Below are positions 11,229 through 23,101 of a stretch of 64,000 bases of DNA, one piece after another. Source of the DNA: Candidatus Steffania adelgidicola (GTDB taxonomy: Bacteria > Pseudomonadota > Gammaproteobacteria > Enterobacterales > Enterobacteriaceae); contig NZ_CP045889.1 of assembly GCF_020541225.1 (NCBI RefSeq), forward strand, positions 558,001 through 622,000, given 5' to 3'. Under the pieces are notes generated by a model. It made no database searches. It worked only from the letters and a program-made list of their open reading frames with translations, and was not told the origin of the DNA. The position numbers were made by a program, and so were the translations under genes. Every line of letters begins with the position of its first letter. Position 1 is the first letter of the stretch.

Positions 11229-13589
11229 ATGAATGCTCAGCATTCCGAACGAATAGAAATTCCCGTATTGCCTTTGCGTGATGTGGTGGTCTATCCGCAC
11301 ATGGTCATCCCGCTGTTCGTCGGCCGGGAAAAATCGATTCGGTGTCTTGAAGCAGCCATGGACAGTGATAAAAAAATCATGTTAGTGGCTCAAAAAGAAG
11401 CGTTAACTGACGAGCCGGGTATTAATGATCTTTTTTCAGTCGGAACTGTATCATCTATTTTGCAGATGCTTAAACTACCCGATGGCACAGTAAAAGTGTT
11501 AGTGGAAGGGGTGACACGTGCTCGCATTAAAGATTTATTGGAGAGCGATGAGTACTTTACTGCTGAGGCAGCCTATTTTGATAGCCCCGCATTAGATGAG
11601 CGAGAACAGGAAGTATTGGTACGTACTGCTATCAATCAGTTTGAAGGTTATATCAAACTAAACAAGAAAATTCCGCCAGAAGTGCTCACTTCGCTTAACA
11701 GCATCGATGATGCGGCTCGTTTAGCTGATACTATTGCCGCTCATATGCCACTCAAGCTGGCTGATAAGCAGTCGGTACTAGAAATGACGGATATCACGCA
11801 GCGAATAGAATACTTAATGGCGATGATGGAGTCTGAAATTGACCTACTTCAAGTAGAGAAACGGATTCGGAATCGCGTCAAAAAGCAGATGGAAAAAAGT
11901 CAGCGCGAATACTATCTGAATGAGCAAATGAAGGCGATTCAGAAAGAACTGGGAGAGATGGATGATGCACCGGATGAAAATGAAGCGTTGAAGCGCAAGA
12001 TTGAAGCCGCGAAAATGCCAAAAGAAGCCAGGGAAAAAACTGAGGGAGAGCTGCAGAAATTAAAAATGATGTCACCTATGTCTGCTGAAGCTACTGTTGT
12101 GCGAGGTTACATTGACTGGATGCTATCTGTACCTTGGTACGCTCGAAGTAAAGTTAAAAAAGACTTGATTAAAGCGCTGGAGACTCTCGATAAAGATCAT
12201 TACGGGCTTGAACGTGTTAAAGATCGTATTCTGGAATATTTGGCGGTGCAAAGTCGGGTCACTAAAATTAAAGGACCGATTTTATGCTTAGTAGGTCCAC
12301 CTGGGGTAGGGAAAACCTCACTCGGACAATCCATCGCCAAAGCGACTGGTCGTCATTATATTCGGATGGCACTGGGTGGTGTCCGCGATGAAGCAGAAAT
12401 CCGCGGGCATCGTCGTACTTATATCGGTTCCATGCCAGGTAAGCTTATTCAAAAGATGTCTAAGATCGGAGTGAAAAATCCACTATTCCTGTTGGATGAA
12501 ATTGACAAGATGTCTTCGGATATGCGTGGTGATCCAGCTTCTGCATTATTAGAGGTATTAGATCCTGAACAAAATGTAGCATTTAATGATCATTACTTAG
12601 AAGTAGACTATGACCTTTCTGACGTGATGTTTGTGGCTACTTCTAACTCGATGAACATTCCAGCTCCTCTCCTAGATCGTATGGAGGTCATTCGTTTATC
12701 AGGTTACACCGAAGACGAAAAACTTAATATTGCTCGCCAGCATTTATTGCCTAAGCAGCTTTCGCGTAATGCCCTAAAAAAGGGTGAGCTTACGGTGGAA
12801 GATAGCGCGTTAATGGGGATAATTCGTTATTACACCCGTGAAGCTGGTGTGCGAAACCTAGAACGAGAGATTTCTAAACTCTGCCGTAAGGCAGTGAAGA
12901 CTCTGTTGATGGATAAGAGTAAAAAGCATATTACTATCAGTGCCGATAACTTAAAGTCCTTTCTAGGAGTTCAACGTTTCGATTATGGTCGAGCAGAAGG
13001 TGAGAACCGGATTGGGCAGGTAACCGGTCTAGCGTGGACTGAAGTTGGTGGCGATCTACTAACTATTGAGACAGCCGGCGTACCCGGTAAGGGGAAGTTA
13101 ACTTATACTGGTTCCTTAGGGGAAGTGATGCAGGAGTCTATCCAGGCGGCGCTAACAGTGGTACGTGCCCGTGCAGATAAGCTTGGTATTAATCCTGATT
13201 TCTATGAAAAACGAGATATTCATGTACATGTACCAGAAGGCGCCACCCCAAAGGACGGTCCAAGTGCTGGTATTTCGATGTGTACCGCACTAGTATCCTG
13301 CCTAACCAGTAATCCTGTTAAGGCTAACGTAGCAATGACTGGGGAGATTACCTTGCGAGGTCAGGTGCTTGCTATTGGTGGCCTGAAGGAGAAATTGCTA
13401 GCGGCGCACCGTGGAGGTATAAAAACTGTGCTTATTCCTTTTGAAAATAAACGAGATCTAGAAGATATGCCAGCTAATGTAATAAACGATCTGGATATTC
13501 ATCCGGTACAGCGTATTGATGAAGTGCTAAATCTTGCACTGCAAGATACCCCGTTTGGAATTGAAATGTTAGCTAAATCTACAAAGTAA
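11229..13589 (+). CDS. lon: ATP-dependent protease Lon
   Basis: Hexameric AAA+ serine protease that degrades misfolded and short-lived regulatory proteins. The 786-residue protein (E. coli 784) has the N-terminal substrate domain ([15 protein letters not shown]), a coiled segment, Walker [12 protein letters not shown], Walker [10 protein letters not shown], and the Ser-Lys dyad in the protease domain: Ser in KDGPSAGI (about 680) and Lys in [10 protein letters not shown]. The open frame extends nine codons upstream to 11202, but the ATG at 11229 gives the E. coli N-terminus and is preceded by a purine-rich GAGAG. The sigma-32 promoter and the terminator upstream indicate an independent heat-shock unit. 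A dead hupB follows, as hupB follows lon in E. coli. Confidence 0.97.
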   Translation: MNAQHSERIEIPVLPLRDVVVYPHMVIPLFVGREKSIRCLEAAMDSDKKIMLVAQKEALTDEPGINDLFSVGTVSSILQMLKLPDGTVKVLVEGVTRARIKDLLESDEYFTAEAAYFDSPALDEREQEVLVRTAINQFEGYIKLNKKIPPEVLTSLNSIDDAARLADTIAAHMPLKLADKQSVLEMTDITQRIEYLMAMMESEIDLLQVEKRIRNRVKKQMEKSQREYYLNEQMKAIQKELGEMDDAPDENEALKRKIEAAKMPKEAREKTEGELQKLKMMSPMSAEATVVRGYIDWMLSVPWYARSKVKKDLIKALETLDKDHYGLERVKDRILEYLAVQSRVTKIKGPILCLVGPPGVGKTSLGQSIAKATGRHYIRMALGGVRDEAEIRGHRRTYIGSMPGKLIQKMSKIGVKNPLFLLDEIDKMSSDMRGDPASALLEVLDPEQNVAFNDHYLEVDYDLSDVMFVATSNSMNIPAPLLDRMEVIRLSGYTEDEKLNIARQHLLPKQLSRNALKKGELTVEDSALMGIIRYYTREAGVRNLEREISKLCRKAVKTLLMDKSKKHITISADNLKSFLGVQRFDYGRAEGENRIGQVTGLAWTEVGGDLLTIETAGVPGKGKLTYTGSLGEVMQESIQAALTVVRARADKLGINPDFYEKRDIHVHVPEGATPKDGPSAGISMCTALVSCLTSNPVKANVAMTGEITLRGQVLAIGGLKEKLLAAHRGGIKTVLIPFENKRDLEDMPANVINDLDIHPVQRIDEVLNLALQDTPFGIEMLAKSTK

Positions 13590-13769
13590 TGTATTACTAA
13601 TTGTTAATTAGTACTGACCAGTTTTTTTACACCTTAAAGTTAGTAGACTATTAATGCGGAGTTGAAAGTGGATTGCTTTATTCTGAACTACTTGTTTGGG
13701 TATAGCGTTTTTTATGTGGAATTTAAAGACACGTCCGACTCGATATAAATTTTAATTGAGGAGAGAAAC

Positions 13770-13937
13770 ATGAATCAGTTATAACTGATTAAAAATACTG
13801 TGTGTTTTAATTATTTAAAGATAACTGCTGCTAGAGTGTTGGATATCATGATTAGATCAGGGATGGAAGAGTCCCTGGTGAGAGGTGATATTTTCTGCAT
13901 ACAAGAGCGTTCTTCTAATACTAGACTTAATCGGTAA
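13770..13937 (+). pseudogene. hupB: hupB remnant (nucleoid protein HU-beta)
   Basis: From the ATG at 13770, preceded by GAGGAG, one frame reads MNQL, a TAA at codon 5, then LIKNTV..., ITAARVLDIMIRSGMEESLV, RGDIFC, and QERSSNTRLNR before a TAA at 13935-13937. This follows HupB in order: [39 protein letters not shown] and KERAARTGRNP. The VGFGTFAV segment is missing and the C-terminal third is gone. It lies between lon and ppiD, exactly where hupB sits in E. coli. The early stop and deletion make it non-functional. The rest of the 13590-14234 spacer shows nothing else. Confidence 0.8.
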
Positions 13938-14234
13938 AACAAATAGAAAACGATTAATTCCCTTATAATAATAGGATTGTTTAGGAAAAAAGGGATGATA
14001 TAGATCATATCTATAACTTGTTTATAATGTCACTAGACAAATGTTATCCTCTATTTCACGGTAGAAGATAACATAGAAATCGTAGTTTATTAAGTTGTTA
14101 AGGTTAACTTCTCTCTGTTTGTTGACAGAATAGCGATAACGCACTGTTGCATCCCTCTGGATGATGAGGGTAGGGGCACAGTATATGGATCGAGGTGGAA
14201 GTTTTATTTATTTACAGCGGAGTGTGGTCATATC

Positions 14235-16112
14235 ATGATGGATAATTTACGAGCAGCCGCTAATCACGTCATATTCAAAATTCTTCTGAGCTTGATTGCT
14301 CTCTCATTTATGCTAACTGGGATGGGGAACTATCTAACCAATCATGCCGAAGGGGAGGCAGGGTATGCTGCTACGGTAAACGGTGAGAAAATCAGCAGTG
14401 TACATCTGGAAAATATGGTGGAAAATGAACGTAATCGCCAGAAAAAATTCATGGGGGAAGAGCTTTCTGAATTAACACGTAATGAAGGTTACATACGTCA
14501 GCAGATTCTCTCAAAATTAATTGATACGGCTCTTCTAGAGCAGTATGCAACTAAGTTGGGCCTAACTATCAGTGACGATCAAATTAAACAGGAGATCTTT
14601 GCGATTCCAGCTTTTCGTACGGACAATAAATTTGACAATGTTAAGTTTCGCTTTCTAATAAATAAGATATCGCTCTCGCCAGTGCAATACGCTGCGCTAA
14701 TTCGAAAACATTTACTTACTCAGCAGCTAATTAAAAGAATAGGAGAAACAGATTTTCTATTGCCAACGGAAATTGATCGGCTGTTAGCATTAGTGCTGCA
14801 AACGCGTGAAGCGCGTCTCGCTACTTTTAATATCGCATCGTTGGAAGATAAGCAAACTGCGAGTGCTGCTGAAATTGAAGCCATCTATAACACCCATAAA
14901 AACCAAATGTTATCGCCAGAACTCTTTAAGGTGAGTTATATTTCGATGGACGCTAAATCTATAGAAAAAAAAACCGTTGTCAATGCACAAGAGATTCAAT
15001 ACTGGTATGATCAGCATCAGGAACAATTCACTATTCCCACGAATAAACGTTACAGTATTATTCAAAGTCAAACTGAAAATGACGCCAACACTTGGCTTAA
15101 AAAATTGCATCAGGGCGAGAATTTTACGAGTCTAGCTAAAGCCCACTCTACTGATATTATTTCGGCGAAAAATGGCGGTGATATCGGTTGGATAAGTGAC
15201 CGAGAGTCCCCGGATGAGCTAAAGCAGGCTAATTTGACCAAGAAAGGTCAGTTGTCTGGTGTGATTAAATCATCAGTAGGCTTTATTATTGTTCGTCTCG
15301 AGGATCTGGAACCGTCAAAATTAACGCCTCTGGATGCGGTGCGTGACAAGGTGCTGGCAAAGGTGAAACACGAAAAAGCGATCAACGCTTACTATGCACT
15401 TTTACAGAAAGTGAAAGATGCAATAAATAACGATAATGCAACACTTGTATCTGCGGAAATTTCATCAGGCATTAAAGCGAAGCAAACCGATTGGTTTACT
15501 CGTGATGATGTACCTAAATCACTAAACTATGACTTAGTGAAAGAAGTACTGTTCAATGGTTCACTTGTAGGCAAAAGTGGGGCATCGGGTAGCAATGCAA
15601 ATATAATAACTATTGATAACGGTTGTGCTTTAGTTTTTCGGATCACGGATCATCGTCCCGAACGACAAAAGCAGATTGATGAGGTGCATACAGAGCTCGA
15701 ACGGGAAGTGAAGCGTTATAAAGCTATAAAGCAAGCTACTCTAGAAGCTAAAAAAGCGCTGGCTTCTCTTAAGCAGAATCACAGCAGTAAAGCGTTGCAG
15801 GTTATCGGCCTAACTTTTAGTGCTCCACAATATTTTGATTCAGTAAATCAGGGTAATCCAGTAGTAGCAGCAGTATTTAAGTTACAACCTCCGCCTCTAG
15901 GAAAAAGTAGTTACGGCATGGTCACTAATACGAATGGTGATATTGTACTGATATCACTAGATAAGATTAGATCGAAAAAGTTGAATGCGAAACAGCGCCA
16001 AGTATTTGTTCAGCAGTTAATTCAAGGGATGAAGGGGGTAACGTTTGATGCATTGCTAGTAAATCTGCGTGCTGCTGCAAAAATTACAATAACAGAGGTG
16101 AGAAACAGATAG
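14235..16112 (+). CDS. ppiD: periplasmic folding chaperone PpiD
   Basis: Inner-membrane-anchored periplasmic chaperone that contacts SecYEG and receives emerging envelope proteins. The 625 residues (E. coli 623) begin with a short cytosolic segment and one membrane anchor (about residues 13-36, FKILLSLIALSFMLTGM), then an SurA-like N-terminal chaperone domain, a central parvulin domain (GGDIGWISDRESPDELK, KGQLSGVIKSSVGF) and a C-terminal extension. A GCGGAG lies 13 nt before the ATG, rather far; no better start is in frame. Divergence from E. coli is higher than for the cytosolic chaperones but there are no indels that break domains. Confidence 0.94.
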   Translation: MMDNLRAAANHVIFKILLSLIALSFMLTGMGNYLTNHAEGEAGYAATVNGEKISSVHLENMVENERNRQKKFMGEELSELTRNEGYIRQQILSKLIDTALLEQYATKLGLTISDDQIKQEIFAIPAFRTDNKFDNVKFRFLINKISLSPVQYAALIRKHLLTQQLIKRIGETDFLLPTEIDRLLALVLQTREARLATFNIASLEDKQTASAAEIEAIYNTHKNQMLSPELFKVSYISMDAKSIEKKTVVNAQEIQYWYDQHQEQFTIPTNKRYSIIQSQTENDANTWLKKLHQGENFTSLAKAHSTDIISAKNGGDIGWISDRESPDELKQANLTKKGQLSGVIKSSVGFIIVRLEDLEPSKLTPLDAVRDKVLAKVKHEKAINAYYALLQKVKDAINNDNATLVSAEISSGIKAKQTDWFTRDDVPKSLNYDLVKEVLFNGSLVGKSGASGSNANIITIDNGCALVFRITDHRPERQKQIDEVHTELEREVKRYKAIKQATLEAKKALASLKQNHSSKALQVIGLTFSAPQYFDSVNQGNPVVAAVFKLQPPPLGKSSYGMVTNTNGDIVLISLDKIRSKKLNAKQRQVFVQQLIQGMKGVTFDALLVNLRAAAKITITEVRNR

Positions 16113-16485
16113 AATAATTGCTTCCAGCGAAAATCAATAGGTGATACAATAAACTCCATGCTATATTGAGGATATATAGCTCTGAATTAAGTATATCAAT
16201 TTTTCTTGAAAATCATAGAAAAATTGCCCAAAGTATAGTGCACTCCAGTTAGTAGAATACTAATGCCAGATTTACCCTATACTATTTAATATAGTATATT
16301 TTGTTTACGGATTCATCCTGATAAAGTCGAATAAAGTAATCGCGGTTATCAATAAAACAAATTTATGATTATATATATAAATATTGGTTAGATAGGTGAG
16401 GTTGAAGGCAAGTACTAATTGTTTTTTTTGATCAACTTCAGTGATCCTGTCTTATATAGAAAGGTTTCTTTTTTTATCTTTTGGA
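16113..16485. other. convergent spacer between ppiD and prmC
   Basis: The 373-nt AT-rich spacer lies between two converging genes. I see no gene remnant and no convincing terminator in it. Confidence 0.4.
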
Positions 16486-17334
16486 TCATAGTTCTTTGTG
16501 AACCCACTGTCCTTGACTAACGCGCTCATTATCACCATAATCGCAGAAGGTAGTAATCTGTGAAAAGCCAGCACGGGCAAGGAGTGTACGTACTGCTGTA
16601 CCCTGATGCCAGCCATGTTCCAGCAGGAGCCAGCCGCCTGCTAACAAACACGGGCCTGCAGCTCGTGAAATCGCCTCTAGGTCCTTTAGACCTTCCTTTC
16701 CAGCTACCAGGGCGATTCGGGGTTCAAAGCGCACGTCGCCCTCATTTAGATGAGGATCGTCCGCTTTAACATATGGTGGATTACTAACAATTAGATCGTA
16801 GTATCTGGTTTGAAATGGTTGAAACCAGTCACCTTCGTAAAATTTTACGTTATTCAGGTTAAGTTTAGTGGCGTTGTCGCGAGCTAAAGTCACTGCGCTT
16901 AATAGACGTTCCAGTCCGGTTACTTTCCAAGCAGGTCGTTCTGAAGCGAGCGCTAACGCGATCGCGCCGCTACCGCTACCTAAATCTAGCACATTAGCAT
17001 GTGTAGGAGGCAATAGATCTAGTGCGTGTTGCACTAGACATTCCGTATCAGGTCGTGGAATTAAGGTATCGGGCGATACTCGAATCCGTAGAGACCAGAA
17101 CTCACGTTCGCCAGTTAGATAGGCTATAGGCTCACCCTGTTCGCGTCGTTCTAATAACAATTCTAATACAGTTCGCTGCCTGTCCGTTAATAGGGTTTCC
17201 CCAAAGGCTAACACGCGGGTGCGTGTTGCACCCGTTACCTTTGACAGCAAAATTTCAGCATCACGTTTAGCGCTAGGGCTCTTGGATGCGCGAAGCCTAG
17301 CATAGGCTATCGTTAGCCATTCCTGCCAAGTCAT
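16486..17334 (-). CDS. prmC: peptide chain release factor N5-glutamine methyltransferase PrmC
   Basis: Methylates the Gln of the GGQ motif of release factors RF1 and RF2 using S-adenosylmethionine. The 282 residues (E. coli 277) include the N-terminal helical release-factor-binding domain, the SAM motif VLDLGSGSGAIALALASERP and the catalytic NPPY in VSNPPYVKADDPHL. It overlaps the 3' end of prfA by a single base (TAATG), so the pair is translationally coupled, as in E. coli where hemA-prfA-prmC form an operon. It has slightly more substitutions than prfA but every motif is intact. Confidence 0.95.
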   Translation of the reverse strand: MTWQEWLTIAYARLRASKSPSAKRDAEILLSKVTGATRTRVLAFGETLLTDRQRTVLELLLERREQGEPIAYLTGEREFWSLRIRVSPDTLIPRPDTECLVQHALDLLPPTHANVLDLGSGSGAIALALASERPAWKVTGLERLLSAVTLARDNATKLNLNNVKFYEGDWFQPFQTRYYDLIVSNPPYVKADDPHLNEGDVRFEPRIALVAGKEGLKDLEAISRAAGPCLLAGGWLLLEHGWHQGTAVRTLLARAGFSQITTFCDYGDNERVSQGQWVHKEL

Positions 17335-18416
17335 TAAGATCCCTCAGATACGTTGGAAAGCTGATCGGCTTGATATTCCTGCATAATAGGTTTAATGAGT
17401 ATATCGAGTTTTCCGTCAATAATCTCCTCTAGCCGATATAGGGTAAGTGCGATCCTGTGATCCGTCACTCGTCCTTGTGGAAAATTATAGGTTCGAATAC
17501 GATCAGAACGATCACCGCTACCAAGTAGCGTCCGGCGTGTTAAAGAATTTTCCTGTTGGCGTCGCTGGACTTCGGCTGCATATAAACGTGCTCCCAGCGC
17601 TGAGAGAGCCTTGGCTTTATTTTTATGTTGGGAACGTTCATCCTGACATTCCACTACAAGTCCAGTCGGCAGATGGGTGATGCGGATAGCTGAGTCGGTG
17701 GTGTTAACGTGTTGTCCACCTGCCCCAGAGGAGCGGAAGGTATCAATACGTAGATCGCTGGCATTTATTTCCGGTAATTCTGCTGTTGGGATCTCTGGCA
17801 TTACTGCGACGGTACAGGTAGAGGTGTGAATACGTCCTTGGGATTCTGTTTCTGGCACCCGCTGTACACGATGTCCTCCGGATTCAAATTTTAGTAGACC
17901 GTAGGCGCCTTCAGCTGAGATCTTAGCGATCACTTCTTTATAGCCGCCCTGCTCACTGTCACTGGTGCTAACAATCTCCATATGCCAGCGGCGCGTCTCA
18001 GCAAAACGGCTATACATGCGAAATAGAACGCCCGCAAACAGTCCTGCTTCATTACCTCCAGTTCCAGCACGCACCTCGATAAAGCACCCCCGTTCATCAT
18101 CAGAATCCTTCGGTATTAGAAGTGCTTTTAGCTGATTTTCCAGCTGTTCTCTGTGGTCGTAGCATATTCTTAGCTCTTCTTGTGCCATACTATGCATTTC
18201 CGGGTCTTGCAACAGATGATCCGCATTACGGATATCATATTGCATTTTTTGCCAGCGTTGGAAACAGTTACTCAGATTAGACAACTGTGCATATTCTTTC
18301 GAGAGAGTACAGAAACGCGCCTGATTAGCAATCACATCTGGGTCGCCGAGGAGAACTTCTAGTTCTTTCCAACGCTCTTGCAACGTCTCTAATTTTTCGA
18401 CCATCGAAGATTTCAT
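17334..18416 (-). CDS. prfA: peptide chain release factor 1
   Basis: Recognises UAA and UAG stop codons and hydrolyses peptidyl-tRNA. The 360 residues equal E. coli RF1. The catalytic GGQ is in [15 protein letters not shown] (about 233-235). The stop-codon-reading tripeptide that I recall as PAT in E. coli reads PET here ([14 protein letters not shown]); the P and T that define the PxT motif are kept. The start [10 protein letters not shown] matches E. coli MKPSIVAKLE. It was the second gene of a hemA-prfA-prmC operon; its former first gene hemA is now a wreck directly upstream, so prfA must use a promoter in or beyond that remnant. Confidence 0.97.
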   Translation of the reverse strand: MKSSMVEKLETLQERWKELEVLLGDPDVIANQARFCTLSKEYAQLSNLSNCFQRWQKMQYDIRNADHLLQDPEMHSMAQEELRICYDHREQLENQLKALLIPKDSDDERGCFIEVRAGTGGNEAGLFAGVLFRMYSRFAETRRWHMEIVSTSDSEQGGYKEVIAKISAEGAYGLLKFESGGHRVQRVPETESQGRIHTSTCTVAVMPEIPTAELPEINASDLRIDTFRSSGAGGQHVNTTDSAIRITHLPTGLVVECQDERSQHKNKAKALSALGARLYAAEVQRRQQENSLTRRTLLGSGDRSDRIRTYNFPQGRVTDHRIALTLYRLEEIIDGKLDILIKPIMQEYQADQLSNVSEGS

Positions 18417-18441
18417 GAGTGGTAATTTACCTTATGTTTAT

Positions 18442-19622
18442 TTAGTGTGCATTGAGTCTTGAGAGATTGCATAAAATTTATAGTCGCTGGGTGTTTTTGT
18501 AATGAAAGTTTGTTAGCATCCCGGAATGCCTTGCACTACCTACACCGGCTTATGGAGAAGTAAGTGTAGAGCCCCATTAAAGCGCGGGCTTTAAATACCT
18601 CTTTCAAGTTGTCTACTCGCGTAGGCCGCTAATTATAAATTATCTTAATTGCAATTTATCGCTATAACTGCCTGCTCATTATAATATCCAGATATTTTTA
18701 GATGATGATAGTTATTTCTAATACAATTCTATTGTGGAAGAATTAAATGAAGATCACGCAGAGTATATAGATATATATGTGATCGAGCTTTTACCCTAGC
18801 AAGCTGGGTAAGAAACGACTCACTTTAAGTGTTTTCTTTAGCATTTTAGCTATATTTGATAAGGTACTGGAAGTGTGAGTGGTGATAACGAAAGGAATAG
18901 CTTGACTGCTAATCAAGTTTTACGTAGCTAATAACATGAGCGCTAACTTTTGTTCTTAGTTCCATCGCCTATTGATATAGGCGCAGGCATGTGGTTATGA
19001 TAAGTCGATTAATCTTAATTTTAGTGTCAATATTATTCATGCGATTATGTGCATGGTTTTTCTTTATATAGTAGCATGAGGGTCATTTCTACAAGAGATT
19101 TAAAAATCTTCTAGATCCAGAATAGAGATGATTTTGATGTTGGGAGGGAATTGATCGTTATTTTAGTGTGTACTCTATCAACCATAAATAATGACTTTCA
19201 AAAGGATTAACGTCTATTTAGTGATAGGTGGTGATCCTAGTGAGATTTAATGAATTTCTCCATTGATTCGAGAATATAGAGCTTGATGAGGATTAGTGAG
19301 TCTAAGTTTATATGACGGGCATTAGATGCCGGATAGTGGTTTAGCTGAGATCCAGAAAGACTACAGGATGCTTTGATAGGTTCTAGATGGGGATATATTA
19401 TATCTCAGTCACTGAGGCAGCCGCCTCGTGATAGTCAACTTGCTATTCAATACTGACTAAGTTAGCGTGATTACGATTAGAAAGGACGTGAGTACTTTTG
19501 ATCTGGAAGTATGCCACTAAGTCATCTAGTGCTGCCTCTATCATATCTGGTTAAAAAGTTACCCGTTTACATAAATCCAACGATACTGTTTTTTATTGAT
19601 ACTGCATTTTATAAATATCATT
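18442..19622 (-). pseudogene. hemA: hemA remnant (glutamyl-tRNA reductase)
   Basis: On the minus strand both ends of HemA can be read. Near 19607-19440: KTVSLDLCKRVTF, a stop, PDMIEAALDDLVAYFQ, then THVLSNRN and LVSIE, matching KTAPVSLRERVSFSPD, KLDQALDSLLAQPMVQ and VVLSTCNRTELYLSVE. Near 18442-18530: MLTNFHYK and QRL-stop-ILCNLSRL, matching KLTNRLIHAPTKSL and ERLNILRDSLGL. The length (about 1.18 kb) is close to the original 1.26 kb, so loss was mainly by point mutations and small indels. It lies between prfA and lolB, its position in E. coli. Its loss removes the first committed step of C5-pathway heme and siroheme synthesis. Confidence 0.82.
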
Positions 19623-19807
19623 GATTAAGCAATGATATTTATATTTGATAATCAGAAAGAAGAAAAACTAAACCGCATTTTTCTTTCTACATTATTCCTC
19701 ATCAATTGGGAGATGAAATTTAATAATGATAGCTATTGACGCTCACTATCCTCTAAGCTAGCGTAAAAAAACTTTTTTATTCCTCGCATTTGAAGGACGG
19801 TAAAGTC

Positions 19808-20428
19808 ATGCCAGAGCCTAACCACACTGTTTGTCGATTCTTTTTATTTCTTAGCCTATTACTCTCTGCCTGTGGTGTTTCTTCTTCTATTTCTGCTAAA
19901 ATTCACAGCTCACCCGAATGGGTCGCCCATCAGAAGAAAGTATCAAACCTCACGCATTATCAGACGTGTGGTGCATTCGCTTATCTTTCTAGTGATCAAA
20001 AAGTCTATGCTAGATTTAATTGGCACCAGATTAGCGCTAATCGTTATCGGTTAATTTTAACTAACCCGCTTGGTGCCACAGAAATGGATATTAATATCCA
20101 GCTAAACAAAGGGAGGTTTATCAATAAACAGGGTAAATGTTATACTGGCACAGATCCTGAGATGATGATAAAGAAACTGGCTGGTATACCTATTCCGATA
20201 AACGACTTACGCCAATGGATGCTAGGCCTACCTGGTCATGCATCGAATTTTACCCTGGACTCCCGAGGATATTTGCATACACTGCATCAGTGCTACAATG
20301 GGCAGATCTGGACGGTAAATTATCAAAAGTATTATGAAGAGATTGTACCAGCTATGCCAGAGAGAATGCAATTAAATCAGGGAGATAATTGCATCAAATT
20401 AAAAATGGATAGCTGGAGATTATCATGA
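19808..20428 (+). CDS. lolB: outer-membrane lipoprotein insertion factor LolB
   Basis: Outer-membrane lipoprotein that receives lipoproteins from the periplasmic carrier LolA and inserts them in the outer membrane. The 206 residues (E. coli 207) start with a lipoprotein signal whose lipobox is LLSAC with Cys22. Conserved mature motifs are [28 protein letters not shown] and [10 protein letters not shown]. An in-frame TTG at 19790 would add six residues, but GAAGGAC lies between it and the ATG at 19808, which matches the E. coli start. It overlaps ispE by 4 nt (ATGA). Its partner lolA is also retained (32532-33140), so the end of the Lol pathway is still in use. Confidence 0.93.
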   Translation: MPEPNHTVCRFFLFLSLLLSACGVSSSISAKIHSSPEWVAHQKKVSNLTHYQTCGAFAYLSSDQKVYARFNWHQISANRYRLILTNPLGATEMDINIQLNKGRFINKQGKCYTGTDPEMMIKKLAGIPIPINDLRQWMLGLPGHASNFTLDSRGYLHTLHQCYNGQIWTVNYQKYYEEIVPAMPERMQLNQGDNCIKLKMDSWRLS

Positions 20429-21279
20429 CGAACGAGTGGCCTGCCCCGGCTAAGCTTAACCTATTTTTATATATTACTGGACAGCGTGCCGATGGTTATC
20501 ATCTTTTACAAACTCTATTTCAGTTTCTTGATTATAGCGATACCCTAATCATAGTACCCACTATGGGTGGCCGAATTTGCCTAAAAAATCAGATTATTGG
20601 CGTTACGGAAAAAGAGAATCTTATTCTTCGTGCCGCTCGGTTATTGCAGCGCCACTGCTGGACGTTAGATGATCCTTTAACGCCGGGGGCAGATATCTGG
20701 CTTAAGAAAGTGCTACCCATAGGGGGGGGGCTAGGCGGCGGGTCTTCAAATGCCGCCACTGTTCTTGTGGCGCTTAATGTCCGCTGGGGTTGCGGGCTGG
20801 CTTTGTCAACGCTTGCAGAGCTTGGGTTAAGTCTGGGTGCAGATGTTCCGGTATTCGTATACGGCAGAGCGGCATTGGCTGAAGGTATCGGTGCTTGCCT
20901 CACGCCAGCAAGCCCGGAAGAAAAGTGGTATCTCGTTCTGATTCCACCGATTAATATTTCTACGCCTTATATTTTTAGCAATCCTGCGCTAAAAAGAGAT
21001 ACGCCAGTACGCTCACACTTTCAGCTTATGGACACGCCTTTTTATAATGATTGTGAACCGATTGCCAGAAAATGTTTTTTCTCCGTGGAACAGCATCTTA
21101 CATGGATGTTAAAATATTCACCTTCACGAATGACAGGTACAGGGGCTTGTGTATTTCATGAATTTGACACTGAGATGGCTGCACGCCAGGTTTTATCTCA
21201 GGCTCCGGTATGGATGCGCGGTTTTGTAGCGCGAGGTGTTAATGTTTCCCCATTGCACCGAGTCTTATTAGAAGCATAA
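20425..21279 (+). CDS. ispE: 4-diphosphocytidyl-2-C-methyl-D-erythritol kinase
   Basis: GHMP-family kinase of the MEP isoprenoid pathway, phosphorylating CDP-methylerythritol. The 284 residues match E. coli IspE (283), with [17 protein letters not shown] at the N-terminus, the ATP-binding glycine loop [16 protein letters not shown] (about 98-113) and the GTGACVF motif near the C-terminus. The ATG overlaps the lolB stop (ATGA), so the two are coupled; prs follows after 108 nt. The glycine loop is encoded by nine consecutive G's (20722-20730), a homopolymer unlike the AT-rich surroundings and a likely slippage site. dxs and ispA of the same pathway lie 2-4 kb away. Confidence 0.96.
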   Translation: MTNEWPAPAKLNLFLYITGQRADGYHLLQTLFQFLDYSDTLIIVPTMGGRICLKNQIIGVTEKENLILRAARLLQRHCWTLDDPLTPGADIWLKKVLPIGGGLGGGSSNAATVLVALNVRWGCGLALSTLAELGLSLGADVPVFVYGRAALAEGIGACLTPASPEEKWYLVLIPPINISTPYIFSNPALKRDTPVRSHFQLMDTPFYNDCEPIARKCFFSVEQHLTWMLKYSPSRMTGTGACVFHEFDTEMAARQVLSQAPVWMRGFVARGVNVSPLHRVLLEA

Positions 21280-21318
21280 CATATAGCGTACTATATTCTT
21301 TTTAGGATTGCTGCGTAG

Positions 21319-22335
<1,017 letters not shown>

Positions 22336-23101
22336 TATGATTTTATACGTTAATATTGATAGCTCTTTATAGAGTGCAGTATTCCGGTGGAGATTTAATA
22401 TCGATTATGATTTGTTGCATATGATTCTTTTGTAAACATTAATATTATTACTTCTTATTTTAAGGGAGTGCTGGGATAAGGATGGAGGTAACCGTAGTCT
22501 TACCTGAAGTAGAGATATGAGCGAGAAGGTGGTGAATATGATATCAAGCATAACTATCTTGATGGGGTATTGAAGGCATGCATGATGAAGAATAATGCCA
22601 TGATTTTCTTGCAATCTGCGCTACACTATACAGAAAAAAGTGTATATATACGAGATAACAGTAAAGAAATTCTGTATTATATCTGCGTTGTATCTCGTTG
22701 GATTTATTAAAGAAAAATGCTTGATTACATGTTAGTTAAATCTGAATGAATACAAGTTGGAGATAAAATTAAAAGAAGACTTATTAAAACAGCTAGAATA
22801 CTTCAGTTTTTTATAACAACAGTAATTTAGGATCTCTTTAATGGGGAGTGCTATTCTATAAAAAGCGGATGTAATTTAACAACGTATAGAATTTTTTCAT
22901 AAAACACAGCTAAAAAACATGAGGAGAGTTAAGAATCAGTGCTATGCTTAATGCATTCAAATAGATTAGCTACTATAACGGGAAAAAATTGAATCTTTAG
23001 TCTATGATCATGAATAGGAAATGCTGCATATATCCGTTAAGAATCTAGTAATATAGGGTATTTAAGTAATGTAGCCAGGAGAATATATTTTTTACTAAGG
23101 G
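22336..23101. other. convergent spacer between prs and dxs
   Basis: The spacer is 766 nt between two converging genes. No gene remnant could be read with confidence in any frame; only a short imperfect GCTCT/AGAG stem follows prs. Confidence 0.4.
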
